Source of the DNA: Burkholderia stagnalis
GTDB taxonomy: Bacteria; Pseudomonadota; Gammaproteobacteria; Burkholderiales; Burkholderiaceae
Direction of reading: 5' to 3'
Assembly (NCBI RefSeq): GCF_902830275.1
Contig: NZ_CADESW010000022.1
Coordinates: 62,001-126,000 of the forward strand
Length of the DNA: 64,000 nt
The translations under genes were made by a program, and so were the position numbers. The notes beneath the pieces are model-generated. The model did not search any database. It was not told where the DNA came from and saw only the letters and a program-made list of their open reading frames with translations. Shown here one piece after another: positions 42,346 to 51,785 of the stretch. The first letter of the stretch is position 1; each line of letters starts with the position of its first letter.

Positions 42346-45300
42346 ATGTCCGACCGTCAGGAATCCGCCGTTGCAGTGCCCGATGCGGGACATCCGAAGC
42401 ATGAGCATCCGGTGCTGCGCCGCGTGTTCAAGGTGACGCTGGCGGTCGGGCTCGGCACCTACTTCGTCGCGTCGGGCGCCTTCCTCGGGCTGCGCTACGT
42501 GCTGCTGCCCCGCATCGACGACTACCGCCCCGACATCGAGCGCTTCGTTTCCACCCGGCTGCATGCGCAGCTTTCGATCGGCAAGCTTTCCCCTCACTGG
42601 TCCGGCATGCAGCCGGGCGTCGAGGTCGCCGGGCTGACGATCCGCGGCCACGACGGCCGGGTGGCGCTGTCGGTGCCGCACGCGAGCGCCGCGCTGTCGT
42701 GGATGTCGCTGCTGCGCCTGAAGCCCGCGCTGTCGAGCCTGATCGTCGACCAGCCGGACCTCGTCGTCGAGCGCACCGCGGACGGCGCGCTGTTCATCGC
42801 CGGCATCGGCGTGCCGACCACCCATGGCGGCAACGACACGTTCAGCACCTGGCTGCTCAACCAGGAGGCGATCGTGCTGCGCGGCGGCACGCTGCGCTGG
42901 CGCGACGCGCGGCACGACGCGCCGGAACTCGCGCTGTCCGGCATCCGGCTCGCGGTGCTGAATAACGGCCGTGTCCACCGGGCGGCGCTGCAGGCGCCCG
43001 CGAACGGCACGCTGCTGCGCGGCCCGCTGGATTTCCGCGCGCGCTTCACGCACAAGGCGCTCGCGCCGATCGGCAAGCCCGCGAACTGGACCGGCGACGC
43101 GTACCTGTCGACCGGCCCGGTCGACCTGCCGACGCTCGCCCGCTACGTGAACATGCCGCTCACGATGCACGCGGGCCAGATCGACAACGCGATCTGGGCG
43201 ACCTTCCGCGACGGCCGGCTGCGCTCGGCGGGCGGCAAGCTGCAGGGCGCCGACGTCGCGCTGCGCGTGCGGCCGACCCAGCCACGGCTCGACGTGCCGA
43301 TCGCCCGCTTCGGCTGGGACCTGACGATGGACCCCGGCCACGACTACACGCTGCACCTGTCGCGCTTTCACGCCGAGCTGGGCCAGCCGCCGCTGCCGGA
43401 CGGCACGCCGCTCGCCCGCTCGCTCGGGATGGCGACGCTCACCGCGCGCTACCGGGTGCCGTCCGCCGCGCAGGGGCAGCTGATCAGCGTGACCGGCGAC
43501 CGCGTCGATCTCGGCATCCTCAGCGAGTTCATCCGCGGGCTGCCGCTGCCGGCCCACCTGCGCAACGAGCTGATCCGGGCCGACCCGCGCGGGATGGTGT
43601 CGAACTATCACATCGAGGTCGAGCGCGCGAAGCCCGCGCATGCCGAGCTCGCCGAGGAAGAGAAGCGCACGGGCGCCGCGCCGGTGATCCGCTACCGTTT
43701 CCTCGGCGACCTGCAGGGCATCAGCTTCGCCGCGCAGGAGCCGCCGCCCGGGCTGTCCGCGCGCGGCCATCCGCGCGCCGGCTGGCCGGGCATCGAGAAC
43801 CTGTGGGGCCGCGTCGACGCGAACGAGACGGGCGGCACCGCGCATTTCGACACGGTCAACGCCGCGGTCACGGTGCCGGGCGAGTTCGACGACCCGCGCC
43901 TCACGTTCGACCGGCTGCGCGGCAATGCGAAATGGGTCGTCACCCCCGCACCGGGCGACAGGCACGCGCGCGTCGACGTGACGGTGCCCGACCTGCTCGT
44001 GTCGAACCCGGACGCCGAGATCGCGGTGTCGGGCAGCTACTCGAACCCCGGCCACGGGCGCGGCTCGCTCGACCTGCGCGCCGACTTCGCGCGCGCCGCC
44101 GTCGCCCGCATTCCGCGCTACCTGCCGACCGGCATGTCCGAGCACCTGCGCCAGTATCTCGGCCACGCGCTGCAGGCCGGGCAGGTCACCAAGGGCGCGT
44201 CGATCGTCGCGCGCGGCCCGCTCGAAACCTTCCCGTACGAGCACGAGCCGACCGCCGGCACCTTCCGCATCGTCGCGCCGTTCACCGGCGGCCGCTTCGA
44301 GCCGACGCCGTTTCCGCCGCACACGCTCGCGAACGGCACGCAGAGCGTGTGGCCCGCGCTCGACGGCATCGACGGCGTGTTCGAGATCGAGCAGAACAAG
44401 CTGCGCTTCGACATCGCGCGCGCGCACTACAAGCGCGTCGCGCTGACCAAGGTCACCGGGCGGATCGCGGATCTCGGCCGTCCGGCCACGACGCCGCTCG
44501 TGATCGAGGGGCATGCGAACGGCCCGCTCGCCGACCTGGTCGACTACGCGAACAACAGCTCGCTCGGCAGCATGAGCGGCCACGTCGGCGAGAAGATCGA
44601 CGCGCAGGGGCCGGCGGCGCTTTCGCTCAAGCTGACGATTCCGCAGCATGCCGTGCACCAGCACACCACCGTCGAAGGCGCGCTCGCGTTCGGCGGCAAT
44701 ACGCTGTCGGCCGAAGGCGTGCCGCCGCTGTCCGCGCTGCGCGGCAGCGTGCGCTTCACGCAATCGGGCGCGGCGCTCGACAACCTCTCCGGCCGCTTCC
44801 TCGGCGGCCCGGTGCACGCGAACGGCAACCTGACGGCGCACGGCCCGTATGCGGTCGACGTCGACGGCCGGTTCGCGCTCGACGCCGCGCGCGGGCTGAA
44901 CCTGCACGGCCCGGCCGACGCGCTGCTCGAGCACGTGGCCGGCGACGCGCCGTACCGGATCGCCGTGCGCGGCGCCCCCGGCCGCGCGCCCGCCATCACG
45001 GCCCGCTCCGACCTGACGGGCGTCGCGCTGAACTTCCCCGCGCCGTTCGCGAAACCCGCGGGCAAGCCGATGCCGTTCAGCTTCACGCTGCAGCCGGCGC
45101 CGGCTGCCGGCGGCCGGCGCCTCGAGCACGCGGACCTGACGCTCGGGCCGATCGCCGCGAGCTACCTGCTCGACGCGACGCCCGGCGAGCCGCTGCGCGC
45201 GGTGCGCGGCGCGATGGGGATCCACCGGATGCCCGACGTGCCGCAGGACGGCGTGAGCGCGGCGGTCGACGTCGACGAGCTGGATGCCGACGCGTGGCTC

Positions 45301-46545
45301 GACCTCGCACGCTCGCTGCGCAACCCGCCGCGCACGCCGGAATCGCCGTCGGGCGCCGCGCGCGTCGACCTGGCCAGCTTCGTGCCGAAGCGCTTCGCGT
45401 TCCACTTCGGCACGCTGAAGCTGCTCAAGCGCAACTGGGAGAACGTGATCGTCGGCGCGTCACACATCGACGAGCTGTGGCAGGCGAACGTCGCGTCGAA
45501 CCAGGTGTCCGGCTACCTGTCGTGGGCGCCGGGCGGCCACCCCAACGATCCGGGCGTGCTGAACGCGCGGCTCGCGAAGCTCGTGATTCCGCAGAGCGCC
45601 GAACACGATCTCGTCGGCCGCGCGATGAACCTGCCGACGCCGGCCGACCATACGATGCCGTCGATCGACCTGATCGTCGACGAGGTCGTCGCGCGCGGGC
45701 ACGACATCGGCCGCCTGGTCGTCAACGCGCGCAACCTCGAGGAAGACGGCGTGCCGGTCTGGCAGCTCGACCGGCTGGAACTGTCGAACCCGGCGGCGAA
45801 GCTCACCGCGACCGCGAACTGGCGCACGTCGCGCCGGGCGCTCGCGCGCGGCAGCGACGAAGCGGACGCGCCGCGCCGCACCGTGTTCGACTTCAAGCTC
45901 GACATCGACAATGCCGGCGCGCTGCTCGACCGAGTCGGCCTGCCGCGCACGATCGCGGACGGCCACGGCACGCTGACCGGCAAGGTCGGCTGGCGCGGCG
46001 GCCCGACGGCGCTCGACTACCCGTCGCTGAACGGCCATCTCGCGCTCGACCTCGAACACGGCCAGATCCTGAAGGTCGATCCGGGCGCCGCGAAGCTGCT
46101 CGGCGTGCTGAGCCTGCAGAGCCTCGCGCGCTTCCTGACGCTCAACTTCCGCGACGTGGTCGGCAAGGGGCTGCCGTTCGAGAAGATCACGGGCACCGGC
46201 CAGATCACCAACGGCATCGCGCGCATCGGCGATTTCGAGATGACGACGCCGCCCGCGAAGGTCACGCTGAAAGGCTCGGTCGATCTCGGCGCGGAAACCC
46301 AAGACCTGCATGCGCACGTCGCGCCGAAGATCGGCGCCGGCACGGCGGCGATCGCGGCCGCGATCATCAACCCGCTGCTCGGCGTCGGGGTGCTGGCCGC
46401 GAACCTCGCGCTGTCCGAAACGCTGCAGCGGGCGTTCGCGATGGACTACACGATCAACGGTTCGTGGGCGCATCCGCACATCGAGCGGGTGCGGGGCGAT
46501 CAGGGTAAGATGAACCGCGATGCGGGCGGCACGGCGAACCCGTGA
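42346..46545 (+). CDS. yhdP: YhdP family AsmA-like transport protein
   Basis: A 1399-residue envelope protein. A cytoplasmic N-terminus of about 25 residues precedes a single membrane helix (VTLAVGLGTYFVASGAFLGLRYVLL). The remainder is a very long periplasmic beta-rich region ending in the AsmA-like C-terminal domain (GTGQITNGIARIGDFEMTTPPAKVTLKGSVDL). YhdP proteins are thought to form bridges that move phospholipids to the outer membrane. It is divergent from glnE across 183 bases, with a TGTGATACAT extended -10-like box near 42290. Confidence 0.92.
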   Translation: MSDRQESAVAVPDAGHPKHEHPVLRRVFKVTLAVGLGTYFVASGAFLGLRYVLLPRIDDYRPDIERFVSTRLHAQLSIGKLSPHWSGMQPGVEVAGLTIRGHDGRVALSVPHASAALSWMSLLRLKPALSSLIVDQPDLVVERTADGALFIAGIGVPTTHGGNDTFSTWLLNQEAIVLRGGTLRWRDARHDAPELALSGIRLAVLNNGRVHRAALQAPANGTLLRGPLDFRARFTHKALAPIGKPANWTGDAYLSTGPVDLPTLARYVNMPLTMHAGQIDNAIWATFRDGRLRSAGGKLQGADVALRVRPTQPRLDVPIARFGWDLTMDPGHDYTLHLSRFHAELGQPPLPDGTPLARSLGMATLTARYRVPSAAQGQLISVTGDRVDLGILSEFIRGLPLPAHLRNELIRADPRGMVSNYHIEVERAKPAHAELAEEEKRTGAAPVIRYRFLGDLQGISFAAQEPPPGLSARGHPRAGWPGIENLWGRVDANETGGTAHFDTVNAAVTVPGEFDDPRLTFDRLRGNAKWVVTPAPGDRHARVDVTVPDLLVSNPDAEIAVSGSYSNPGHGRGSLDLRADFARAAVARIPRYLPTGMSEHLRQYLGHALQAGQVTKGASIVARGPLETFPYEHEPTAGTFRIVAPFTGGRFEPTPFPPHTLANGTQSVWPALDGIDGVFEIEQNKLRFDIARAHYKRVALTKVTGRIADLGRPATTPLVIEGHANGPLADLVDYANNSSLGSMSGHVGEKIDAQGPAALSLKLTIPQHAVHQHTTVEGALAFGGNTLSAEGVPPLSALRGSVRFTQSGAALDNLSGRFLGGPVHANGNLTAHGPYAVDVDGRFALDAARGLNLHGPADALLEHVAGDAPYRIAVRGAPGRAPAITARSDLTGVALNFPAPFAKPAGKPMPFSFTLQPAPAAGGRRLEHADLTLGPIAASYLLDATPGEPLRAVRGAMGIHRMPDVPQDGVSAAVDVDELDADAWLDLARSLRNPPRTPESPSGAARVDLASFVPKRFAFHFGTLKLLKRNWENVIVGASHIDELWQANVASNQVSGYLSWAPGGHPNDPGVLNARLAKLVIPQSAEHDLVGRAMNLPTPADHTMPSIDLIVDEVVARGHDIGRLVVNARNLEEDGVPVWQLDRLELSNPAAKLTATANWRTSRRALARGSDEADAPRRTVFDFKLDIDNAGALLDRVGLPRTIADGHGTLTGKVGWRGGPTALDYPSLNGHLALDLEHGQILKVDPGAAKLLGVLSLQSLARFLTLNFRDVVGKGLPFEKITGTGQITNGIARIGDFEMTTPPAKVTLKGSVDLGAETQDLHAHVAPKIGAGTAAIAAAIINPLLGVGVLAANLALSETLQRAFAMDYTINGSWAHPHIERVRGDQGKMNRDAGGTANP

Positions 46546-46588
46546 GCCGCACGGGCCGCACCCCATTTATGACGCAACCGATTCCGCG

Positions 46589-47416
46589 ATGACCGACCAC
46601 GCCCTTTCCGCCACGCCCGTCCGGGTTGCCGCGCTGCAGATGGTGAGCACGCCGGACGTCGCGCGCAATCTCGCCGAAGCCCGCCGCCTGATCGCGGAGG
46701 CGGCCGGCGAAGGCGCGCAGCTCGTGCTGCTGCCCGAGTACTTCTGCTTCATGGGGCACCAGGACACCGACAAGCTCGCGCTCGCCGAGTCGTACCAGGA
46801 CGGCCCGATCCAGCAGTTCCTCGCCGACGCGGCACGCCGCCACGGCATCTGGGTGATCGGCGGCACGCTGCCGCTGAAGGCGCCCGAGGCGAACCGCGTG
46901 CTGAACACGACGCTCGTGTTCGATCCGGACGGCCGCGAAGCGGCGCGCTACGACAAGATCCACCTGTTCAACTTCGAGAAGGGCGACGAATCGTTCGACG
47001 AGGCGCGCACGATCCGCCCCGGCGATACGGTCGTCACGTTCGACGCGCCGTTCGGCCGCGTCGGACTGTCGGTCTGTTACGATCTTCGCTTTCCGGAGCT
47101 GTACCGCAAGATGGGCGACTGCGCGCTCGTCGTGGTGCCGTCGGCATTCACCTACACCACCGGCCGCGCGCACTGGGAAACGCTGCTGCGCGCGCGGGCG
47201 GTCGAAAATCAATGCTACGTGCTCGCGGCCGCGCAGGGCGGCAAGCACGAGAACGGCCGGCGCACCTGGGGCCACAGCATGCTGGTCGACCCGTGGGGCG
47301 AGATCGTCGCGGAGCGCGCCGAGGGCGCAAGTGTCGTGACCGGCACGCTCGACCCGCAGCGCATCGCCGACGTGCGCCAGAGCCTGCCCGCGTGGCGGCA
47401 CCGCGTGCTCGGCTGA
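46589..47416 (+). CDS. Carbon-nitrogen hydrolase (Nit/omega-amidase type)
   Basis: A 275-residue nitrilase-superfamily amidase with the catalytic triad E50 (LLPEYFCF), K123 (YDKIHLF) and C163 (SVCYDLRFPEL). The sequence is closest in feel to Nit1/Nit2 proteins, which hydrolyse deaminated glutathione or alpha-ketoglutaramate as metabolite repair. The ATG at 46589 lies 44 bases after yhdP and 106 bases before tldD, so the three may be cotranscribed. Confidence 0.9.
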   Translation: MTDHALSATPVRVAALQMVSTPDVARNLAEARRLIAEAAGEGAQLVLLPEYFCFMGHQDTDKLALAESYQDGPIQQFLADAARRHGIWVIGGTLPLKAPEANRVLNTTLVFDPDGREAARYDKIHLFNFEKGDESFDEARTIRPGDTVVTFDAPFGRVGLSVCYDLRFPELYRKMGDCALVVVPSAFTYTTGRAHWETLLRARAVENQCYVLAAAQGGKHENGRRTWGHSMLVDPWGEIVAERAEGASVVTGTLDPQRIADVRQSLPAWRHRVLG

Positions 47417-47521
47417 CCGGCCGCCCGCCCTGCCCCCTTGAAACCCGGCCCGCGCGAACCATCTGCCCGATACGCACCCGATTCGGCACCCGACAACTTT
47501 TTGAGAAACCCCGATATCCGC

Positions 47522-48988
47522 ATGAACATCATCGAACCCGGCATCCGCAACCTGGCGCTGGCGAAGGACATCCTGCTCACGCCCTACGGCCTCGACGAGA
47601 GCCTCCTGACGCGCACGATCGCCGACATCTTCACGCATCGCGTCGACTACGCGGACCTGTACTTCCAGGCGACCCGCAGCGAAGCGTGGAGTCTCGAGGA
47701 AGGCATCGTCAAATCGGGCAGTTTCAGCATCGATCAGGGCGTCGGCGTGCGTGCGGTCGCGGGCGACCGCACCGCGTTCGCATACTCGGACGACCTGTCG
47801 CCGGAAGCGATCGCGCAGGCGGCCGCGGCCACCAAGGCGATCGCGGCCGCGGGCGGCGGCCGCCAGAAGGTCAAGGCGGCAACGTCGCTGAAGGGCATCT
47901 CGGGCCGCGACCTGTACCTGCCGTCCGATCCGCTCGCGTCGCTCGACGCGACGGCCAAGGTCAAGCTGCTCGAGCGCATCGAGCAGATGGCGCGCGGCCG
48001 CGACCCGCGCATCACGCAGGTGATGGCGGGCCTCGCCGGCGAATACGACGTCGTGCTGGTCGCGCGCAGCGACGGCGCGCTCGCGGCGGACATCCGCCCG
48101 CTCGTGCGCGTGTCGGTGACGGTGATCGCCGAGCAGAACGGCCGCCGCGAGATCGGCAGCGGCGGCGGCGGCGGCCGCTTCGACTACGGCTACTTCACCG
48201 ATGAAGTCCTGTCGCGCTACGTCGACGACGCGGTGCACGCGGCGCTCGTGAACCTCGACGCGCGCCCCGCGCCGGCCGGCGCGATGACGGTCGTGCTCGG
48301 GCCGGGCTGGCCGGGCGTGCTGCTGCACGAGGCGATCGGCCACGGCCTCGAGGGCGACTTCAACCGCAAGGGTTCGTCGGCGTTCGCGGGCCGGATCGGC
48401 GAGCAGGTCGCCGCGAAGGGCGTCACCGTCGTCGACGACGGCACGCTGCCGAACCGCCGCGGCTCGCTGAACATCGACGACGAGGGCAACCCGACGCAGT
48501 GCACGACGCTGATCGAGGACGGCATCCTGAAGGGCTACATCCAGGACACGCTGAACGCGCGCCTGATGAAGATGCCCGTCACCGGCAACGCGCGGCGCGA
48601 ATCGTACGCGGCGCTGCCGATGCCGCGCATGACCAACACCTACATGCTGAACGGCGACAAGGATCCGCAGGAGATCATCGCGTCGGTGAAGAACGGCCTG
48701 TATGCGGTGAACTTCGGCGGCGGCCAGGTCGACATCACGAACGGCAAGTTCGTGTTCTCGGCATCCGAGGCATACATGATCGAGAACGGCAAGATCACCT
48801 ACCCGGTGAAGGGCGCGACGCTGATCGGCAGTGGCCCGGAATCGCTGAAGTACGTGAGCATGATCGGCAACGACATGTCGCTCGACACCGGCGTCGGCGT
48901 GTGCGGCAAGGAAGGCCAGAGCGTGCCGGTCGGCGTCGGCCAGCCGACCCTGCGGATCGACAAGATGACGGTCGGCGGCACGGCATAA
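47522..48988 (+). CDS. tldD: Metalloprotease TldD
   Basis: A 488-residue protease subunit acting with TldE/PmbA, which is not in this window, to degrade small proteins and mature peptides such as microcins. The metal motif is LLHEAIGHGLEGDFNRKG (HExxxH), and the C-terminal half has RMTNTYMLNGDKDPQEIIASVKNGLY. The ATG at 47522 fits the family length. It is followed by a long inverted repeat and then the aroG control region. Confidence 0.95.
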   Translation: MNIIEPGIRNLALAKDILLTPYGLDESLLTRTIADIFTHRVDYADLYFQATRSEAWSLEEGIVKSGSFSIDQGVGVRAVAGDRTAFAYSDDLSPEAIAQAAAATKAIAAAGGGRQKVKAATSLKGISGRDLYLPSDPLASLDATAKVKLLERIEQMARGRDPRITQVMAGLAGEYDVVLVARSDGALAADIRPLVRVSVTVIAEQNGRREIGSGGGGGRFDYGYFTDEVLSRYVDDAVHAALVNLDARPAPAGAMTVVLGPGWPGVLLHEAIGHGLEGDFNRKGSSAFAGRIGEQVAAKGVTVVDDGTLPNRRGSLNIDDEGNPTQCTTLIEDGILKGYIQDTLNARLMKMPVTGNARRESYAALPMPRMTNTYMLNGDKDPQEIIASVKNGLYAVNFGGGQVDITNGKFVFSASEAYMIENGKITYPVKGATLIGSGPESLKYVSMIGNDMSLDTGVGVCGKEGQSVPVGVGQPTLRIDKMTVGGTA

Positions 48989-49003
48989 CCGCATCGCGGC
49001 GCA

Positions 49004-49041
49004 GACAATCCGCGCATTTCTCGAAAAATGCGCGGATTGTC
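49004..49041. terminator. Long hairpin after tldD, probable terminator
   Basis: A perfect 16-base stem (GACAATCCGCGCATTT with AAATGCGCGGATTGTC) closes a 6-base loop 16 bases past the tldD stop. The tail after it (CGCATTTTCG) is only moderately U-rich, so termination may be partial or the structure may protect the mRNA. The arms contain a repeated GCGGATTGTCCGCATTT-like segment. Confidence 0.6.
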
Positions 49042-49062
49042 CGCATTTTCGACACCCCCCGG

Positions 49063-49091
49063 TTGCCAGCCGACCGGGGACGGGGTATAAA
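49063..49091 (+). promoter_or_regulatory. Sigma-70-type promoter of the aroG leader
   Basis: TTGCCA (49063-49068) and TATAAA (49086-49091) are separated by exactly 17 bases. Transcription would start near 49098, about 30 bases before the leader peptide ATG. The same hexamers and spacing occur upstream of the mscS gene. Confidence 0.75.
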
Positions 49092-49128
49092 TTCCGAATC
49101 AACTTTTTTGACGAATCCAATCTCCGTC

Positions 49129-49194
49129 ATGTCCGCCAAGTTTTACTTTTACTTTTTCTGGCATCTCAGACCGCTGGCGGATCGAGAGGGTTGA
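49129..49194 (+). CDS. Aromatic-rich leader peptide of aroG attenuator (21 aa)
   Basis: A 21-codon ORF whose codons 5-11 read F-Y-F-Y-F-F-W (49141-49161): four Phe, two Tyr and one Trp codon in a row. This is the hallmark of an attenuation leader sensing charged tRNA-Phe, tRNA-Tyr and tRNA-Trp. It sits between a good promoter and an intrinsic terminator, just upstream of the enzyme that opens the aromatic pathway. Its Shine-Dalgarno is weak (TCTCCGTC region), which is the main oddity. The Pro-Leu-Ala-Asp codons at 49171-49182 double as RNA segment 2. Confidence 0.88.
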   Translation: MSAKFYFYFFWHLRPLADREG

Positions 49195-49256
49195 TGGCGC
49201 GTGAAGCGCAACCAAAATTCCCGAAAAAACCGCCGGCGAACCCGGCGGTTTTTTTT
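49131..49256 (+). promoter_or_regulatory. Four-segment transcription attenuator of aroG
   Basis: Pairing found by eye: segment 1 (49131-49138, GTCCGCCA) with segment 2 (49175-49182, TGGCGGAT). Segment 2 (49172-49180, CGCTGGCGG) pairs with segment 3 (49230-49238, CCGCCGGCG) as a 9-base antiterminator with one G-U. Segment 3 (49229-49236) pairs with segment 4 (49242-49249) as the terminator. A ribosome stalled on the aromatic codons would cover segment 1 and free segment 2 to form the antiterminator. A ribosome reaching the stop at 49192 would mask segment 2 and let the terminator form. Confidence 0.82.
49229..49256 (+). terminator. Attenuator terminator hairpin
   Basis: ACCGCCGG and CCGGCGGT form an 8-base stem with a 5-base loop, followed directly by a run of eight T. 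It lies 35 bases after the leader stop and 128 bases before the aroG start, so it must be bypassed for aroG expression. Confidence 0.9.
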
Positions 49257-49383
49257 CGCCCTTCGCCACCCGGCCAGCGCTGCAGCCGCACGGCAGCCCC
49301 GGCCGAACCAACCGAATCGCCTGAATTGATGAATCTGCCGCACGCTCATTGACCGCACGGCCCCCCGAACGAGGAGAAACAGC

Positions 49384-50457
49384 ATGCCCCCGCACAATAC
49401 CGACGACGTCCGAATCCGCGAGCTCAAGGAGCTGACGCCGCCCGCCCACCTGATCCGTGAATTCGCGTGCTCCGAAGCCGCGTCCGAGCTGATCTACAAC
49501 GCGCGGCAGTCGATGCACCGGATCCTGCACGGGATGGACGACCGCCTGATCGTCGTGATCGGGCCGTGCTCGATCCACGACACGAAGGCGGCGCTCGAGT
49601 ATGCGGGGCGGCTCGTCAAGGAGCGCGAGCGCTTCGGCAACGAACTCGAGATCGTGATGCGCGTGTACTTCGAGAAGCCGCGCACGACGGTCGGCTGGAA
49701 GGGGCTGATCAACGATCCGCACCTCGACAACAGCTTCAAGATCAACGAAGGGCTGCGCACCGCGCGCGAGCTGCTGCTGCACATCAACGAGATGGGGCTG
49801 CCGGCCGCGACCGAATACCTCGACATGATCAGCCCGCAGTACATCGCCGACCTGATCTCGTGGGGCGCGATCGGCGCGCGCACGACCGAATCGCAAGTGC
49901 ACCGCGAGCTGGCGTCGGGGCTGTCGTGCCCGGTCGGCTTCAAGAACGGCACCGACGGCAACGTGAAGATCGCGGTCGACGCGATCAAGGCCGCGTCGCA
50001 GCCGCACCATTTCCTGTCGGTGACGAAGGGCGGCCACTCGGCGATCGTGTCGACGGCCGGCAACGAGGATTGCCACGTGATCCTGCGCGGCGGCAAGACG
50101 CCGAACTACGACGCGGACAGCGTGAACGCCGCATGCGCGGACATCGGCAAGGCCGGCCTCGCCGCGCGCCTGATGATCGACGCGAGCCACGCGAACAGCT
50201 CGAAGAAGCACGAGAACCAGATCCCGGTGTGCGCGGACATCGGCCGCCAGATCGCGGCGGGCGACGAGCGGATCGTCGGCGTGATGATCGAGTCGCACCT
50301 CGTCGAAGGCCGTCAGGATCTGAAGGAAGGCTGCCCGCTGACTTACGGCCAGAGCATCACCGATGCGTGCATCGCGTGGGAAGACAGCGTGAAAGTGCTC
50401 GAAGGCCTCGCGGAATCGGTCAAGGCGCGGCGCGTGGCGCGCGGCAGCGGGAACTGA
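49384..50457 (+). CDS. aroG: 3-deoxy-7-phosphoheptulonate (DAHP) synthase
   Basis: A 357-residue class I (AroG/F/H-type) DAHP synthase, condensing phosphoenolpyruvate and erythrose 4-phosphate at the entry of the shikimate pathway. Motifs are LIVVIGPCSIHDTKAALEYA, VYFEKPRTTVGWKGLINDP, GARTTESQVHRELASGLSCPVGFKNGTDGN, and DASHANSSKKHENQ near the C-terminus. The start has GAGGAGAAACAGC. Expression should depend on the aromatic attenuator in its leader. It is monocistronic, ending at a terminator. Confidence 0.97.
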   Translation: MPPHNTDDVRIRELKELTPPAHLIREFACSEAASELIYNARQSMHRILHGMDDRLIVVIGPCSIHDTKAALEYAGRLVKERERFGNELEIVMRVYFEKPRTTVGWKGLINDPHLDNSFKINEGLRTARELLLHINEMGLPAATEYLDMISPQYIADLISWGAIGARTTESQVHRELASGLSCPVGFKNGTDGNVKIAVDAIKAASQPHHFLSVTKGGHSAIVSTAGNEDCHVILRGGKTPNYDADSVNAACADIGKAGLAARLMIDASHANSSKKHENQIPVCADIGRQIAAGDERIVGVMIESHLVEGRQDLKEGCPLTYGQSITDACIAWEDSVKVLEGLAESVKARRVARGSGN

Positions 50458-50510
50458 ATCGGCACGGGCGGCGGCGGCGCGCGCCGCCCGCCCCTCGGCT
50501 CGATCGATGA

Positions 50511-50536
50511 AAAAACCCGGCGCGTGCCGGGTTTTT
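50511..50536. terminator. Bidirectional terminator (aroG / hmp)
   Basis: AAAAACCCGGC and GCCGGGTTTTT form an 11-base stem with a 4-base loop. It serves the convergent aroG and flavohaemoprotein genes. Confidence 0.9.
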
Positions 50537-50564
50537 CCGTTCCTGGGGACGAAGCGTCAGCGCG

Positions 50565-51773
50565 TCACTCGAGCGCGCCCGAGCCGAAAATCTCGGTATT
50601 GATGCGCTCGGGCGCGACGCCCAGTGCGACCAGCGCATCGCGCTGCGCCTTCATGAACCCGACCGGGCCGCAGATGTAATAGTCGGCGTCCGGCACCAGC
50701 GCGTATTGCTTCACGCGCTCCGGCGCGAGCCGGCCTTCGAGGTCGTGGTCGACACCCACGCGGTCGTTCGGCCCGACCAGTTCGTACAGCACCGTCCGCT
50801 TGACGTTCGCGTGTTCGCGCACGGCGTCGTTCAGCCAGTCGCGGAACGCGTGCACCGCCCCCGATCGGCAGGCGTGGATGAAGCGCACATCGCGCTTGCT
50901 GCCCTGTGCAATCAGCGTCGACGCCATCGACACCATCGGCGTGAGGCCGACACCGCCGGAAATCAGCACGACCGGCGTCTCGACGCCGCGCTTCAGCGAG
51001 AACTCGCCCATCGGCGCGGTCACCTCGACGATCGCGCCCTCCTCCACGCCGTCATGCATCAGCGTCGACACCTTGCCCGCCGGGATCGCTTCCGGCTGGC
51101 CCGCCTCGCGCTTCACCGAGATGCGCAGCCACTTGCCGTGCGGCGCATCGGACAGGCTGTACTGGCGCGGCTGGTCGACCCCGAGGTCGCCGACGAAGCG
51201 CTTCACCGTCACGTACTGGCCCGGCTCGAATTTCGCCGCTTCACCGCCATCCGCCGGCGTCAGGTAGAACGACGTGATCTCGTCGCTCTCGCGCACCTTG
51301 CGCGCCACCCTGAACGGCCGGAAACCGCTCCATGCCGCGCCGGCATACAGGTCCGCCTCGGCGCCGATCAGGATCTGCGCGAGCTGGCCGTATGCGACGC
51401 GCCACGCTTCGAGCGTGTCCACGTCGACCGCGTCGCCGAGCACCTCGACGATCGACGCGAGCAGGTTCTCGCCGACGATCGGGTAATGCTCGGGGCGGAT
51501 GTTCAGGCTCGCATGCTTGTGCGCGATGTGCGACACGGCACCGCCGAGCGCGCCCAGATTGTCGATGTTCGCCGCGTACGCATAGACCGCCTTCGCGAGC
51601 GTTTCCGGCTGGCTGCCGGTTTTCTGGTGCGTCTGGTTGAACAGGTTCTTCAGTTCCGGATGACGCGCGAACATGCGCTGATAGAAGTGCTTCGTGATCG
51701 TCGCGCCATGCACGGCGAGGACGGGGGCGGTGGCCTTCACACGGGCCATCTGGTCGGCGGTAATGTGGGTCAT
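50565..51773 (-). CDS. hmp: Flavohaemoprotein (nitric oxide dioxygenase)
   Basis: A 402-residue fusion of a haem globin (1-140) and an FAD/NAD reductase. The proximal haem histidine is in SHIAHKHASLNIRPEHYPIVG, FAD-binding in QPRQYSLSDAP, and NAD-binding in VLISGGVGLTPMVSMA and CGPVGFM. It converts NO to nitrate in the cytoplasm and protects from nitrosative stress. The ATG at 51773 has a GGAGAACGAGC ribosome site, and an NsrR-like sequence lies just upstream. Confidence 0.95.
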   Translation of the reverse strand: MTHITADQMARVKATAPVLAVHGATITKHFYQRMFARHPELKNLFNQTHQKTGSQPETLAKAVYAYAANIDNLGALGGAVSHIAHKHASLNIRPEHYPIVGENLLASIVEVLGDAVDVDTLEAWRVAYGQLAQILIGAEADLYAGAAWSGFRPFRVARKVRESDEITSFYLTPADGGEAAKFEPGQYVTVKRFVGDLGVDQPRQYSLSDAPHGKWLRISVKREAGQPEAIPAGKVSTLMHDGVEEGAIVEVTAPMGEFSLKRGVETPVVLISGGVGLTPMVSMASTLIAQGSKRDVRFIHACRSGAVHAFRDWLNDAVREHANVKRTVLYELVGPNDRVGVDHDLEGRLAPERVKQYALVPDADYYICGPVGFMKAQRDALVALGVAPERINTEIFGSGALE

Positions 51774-51785
51774 GCTCGTTCTCCG

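Noticed and set aside
42307..45405. Very long minus-strand frame opposite yhdP (over 1000 codons)
   Set aside because: It is rich in Arg, Ala and His with no family motif and lies exactly antisense to a well-supported gene. In DNA with mostly G/C third positions such shadow frames are expected. The same holds for those opposite dnaK, glnE, tldD and glcD.
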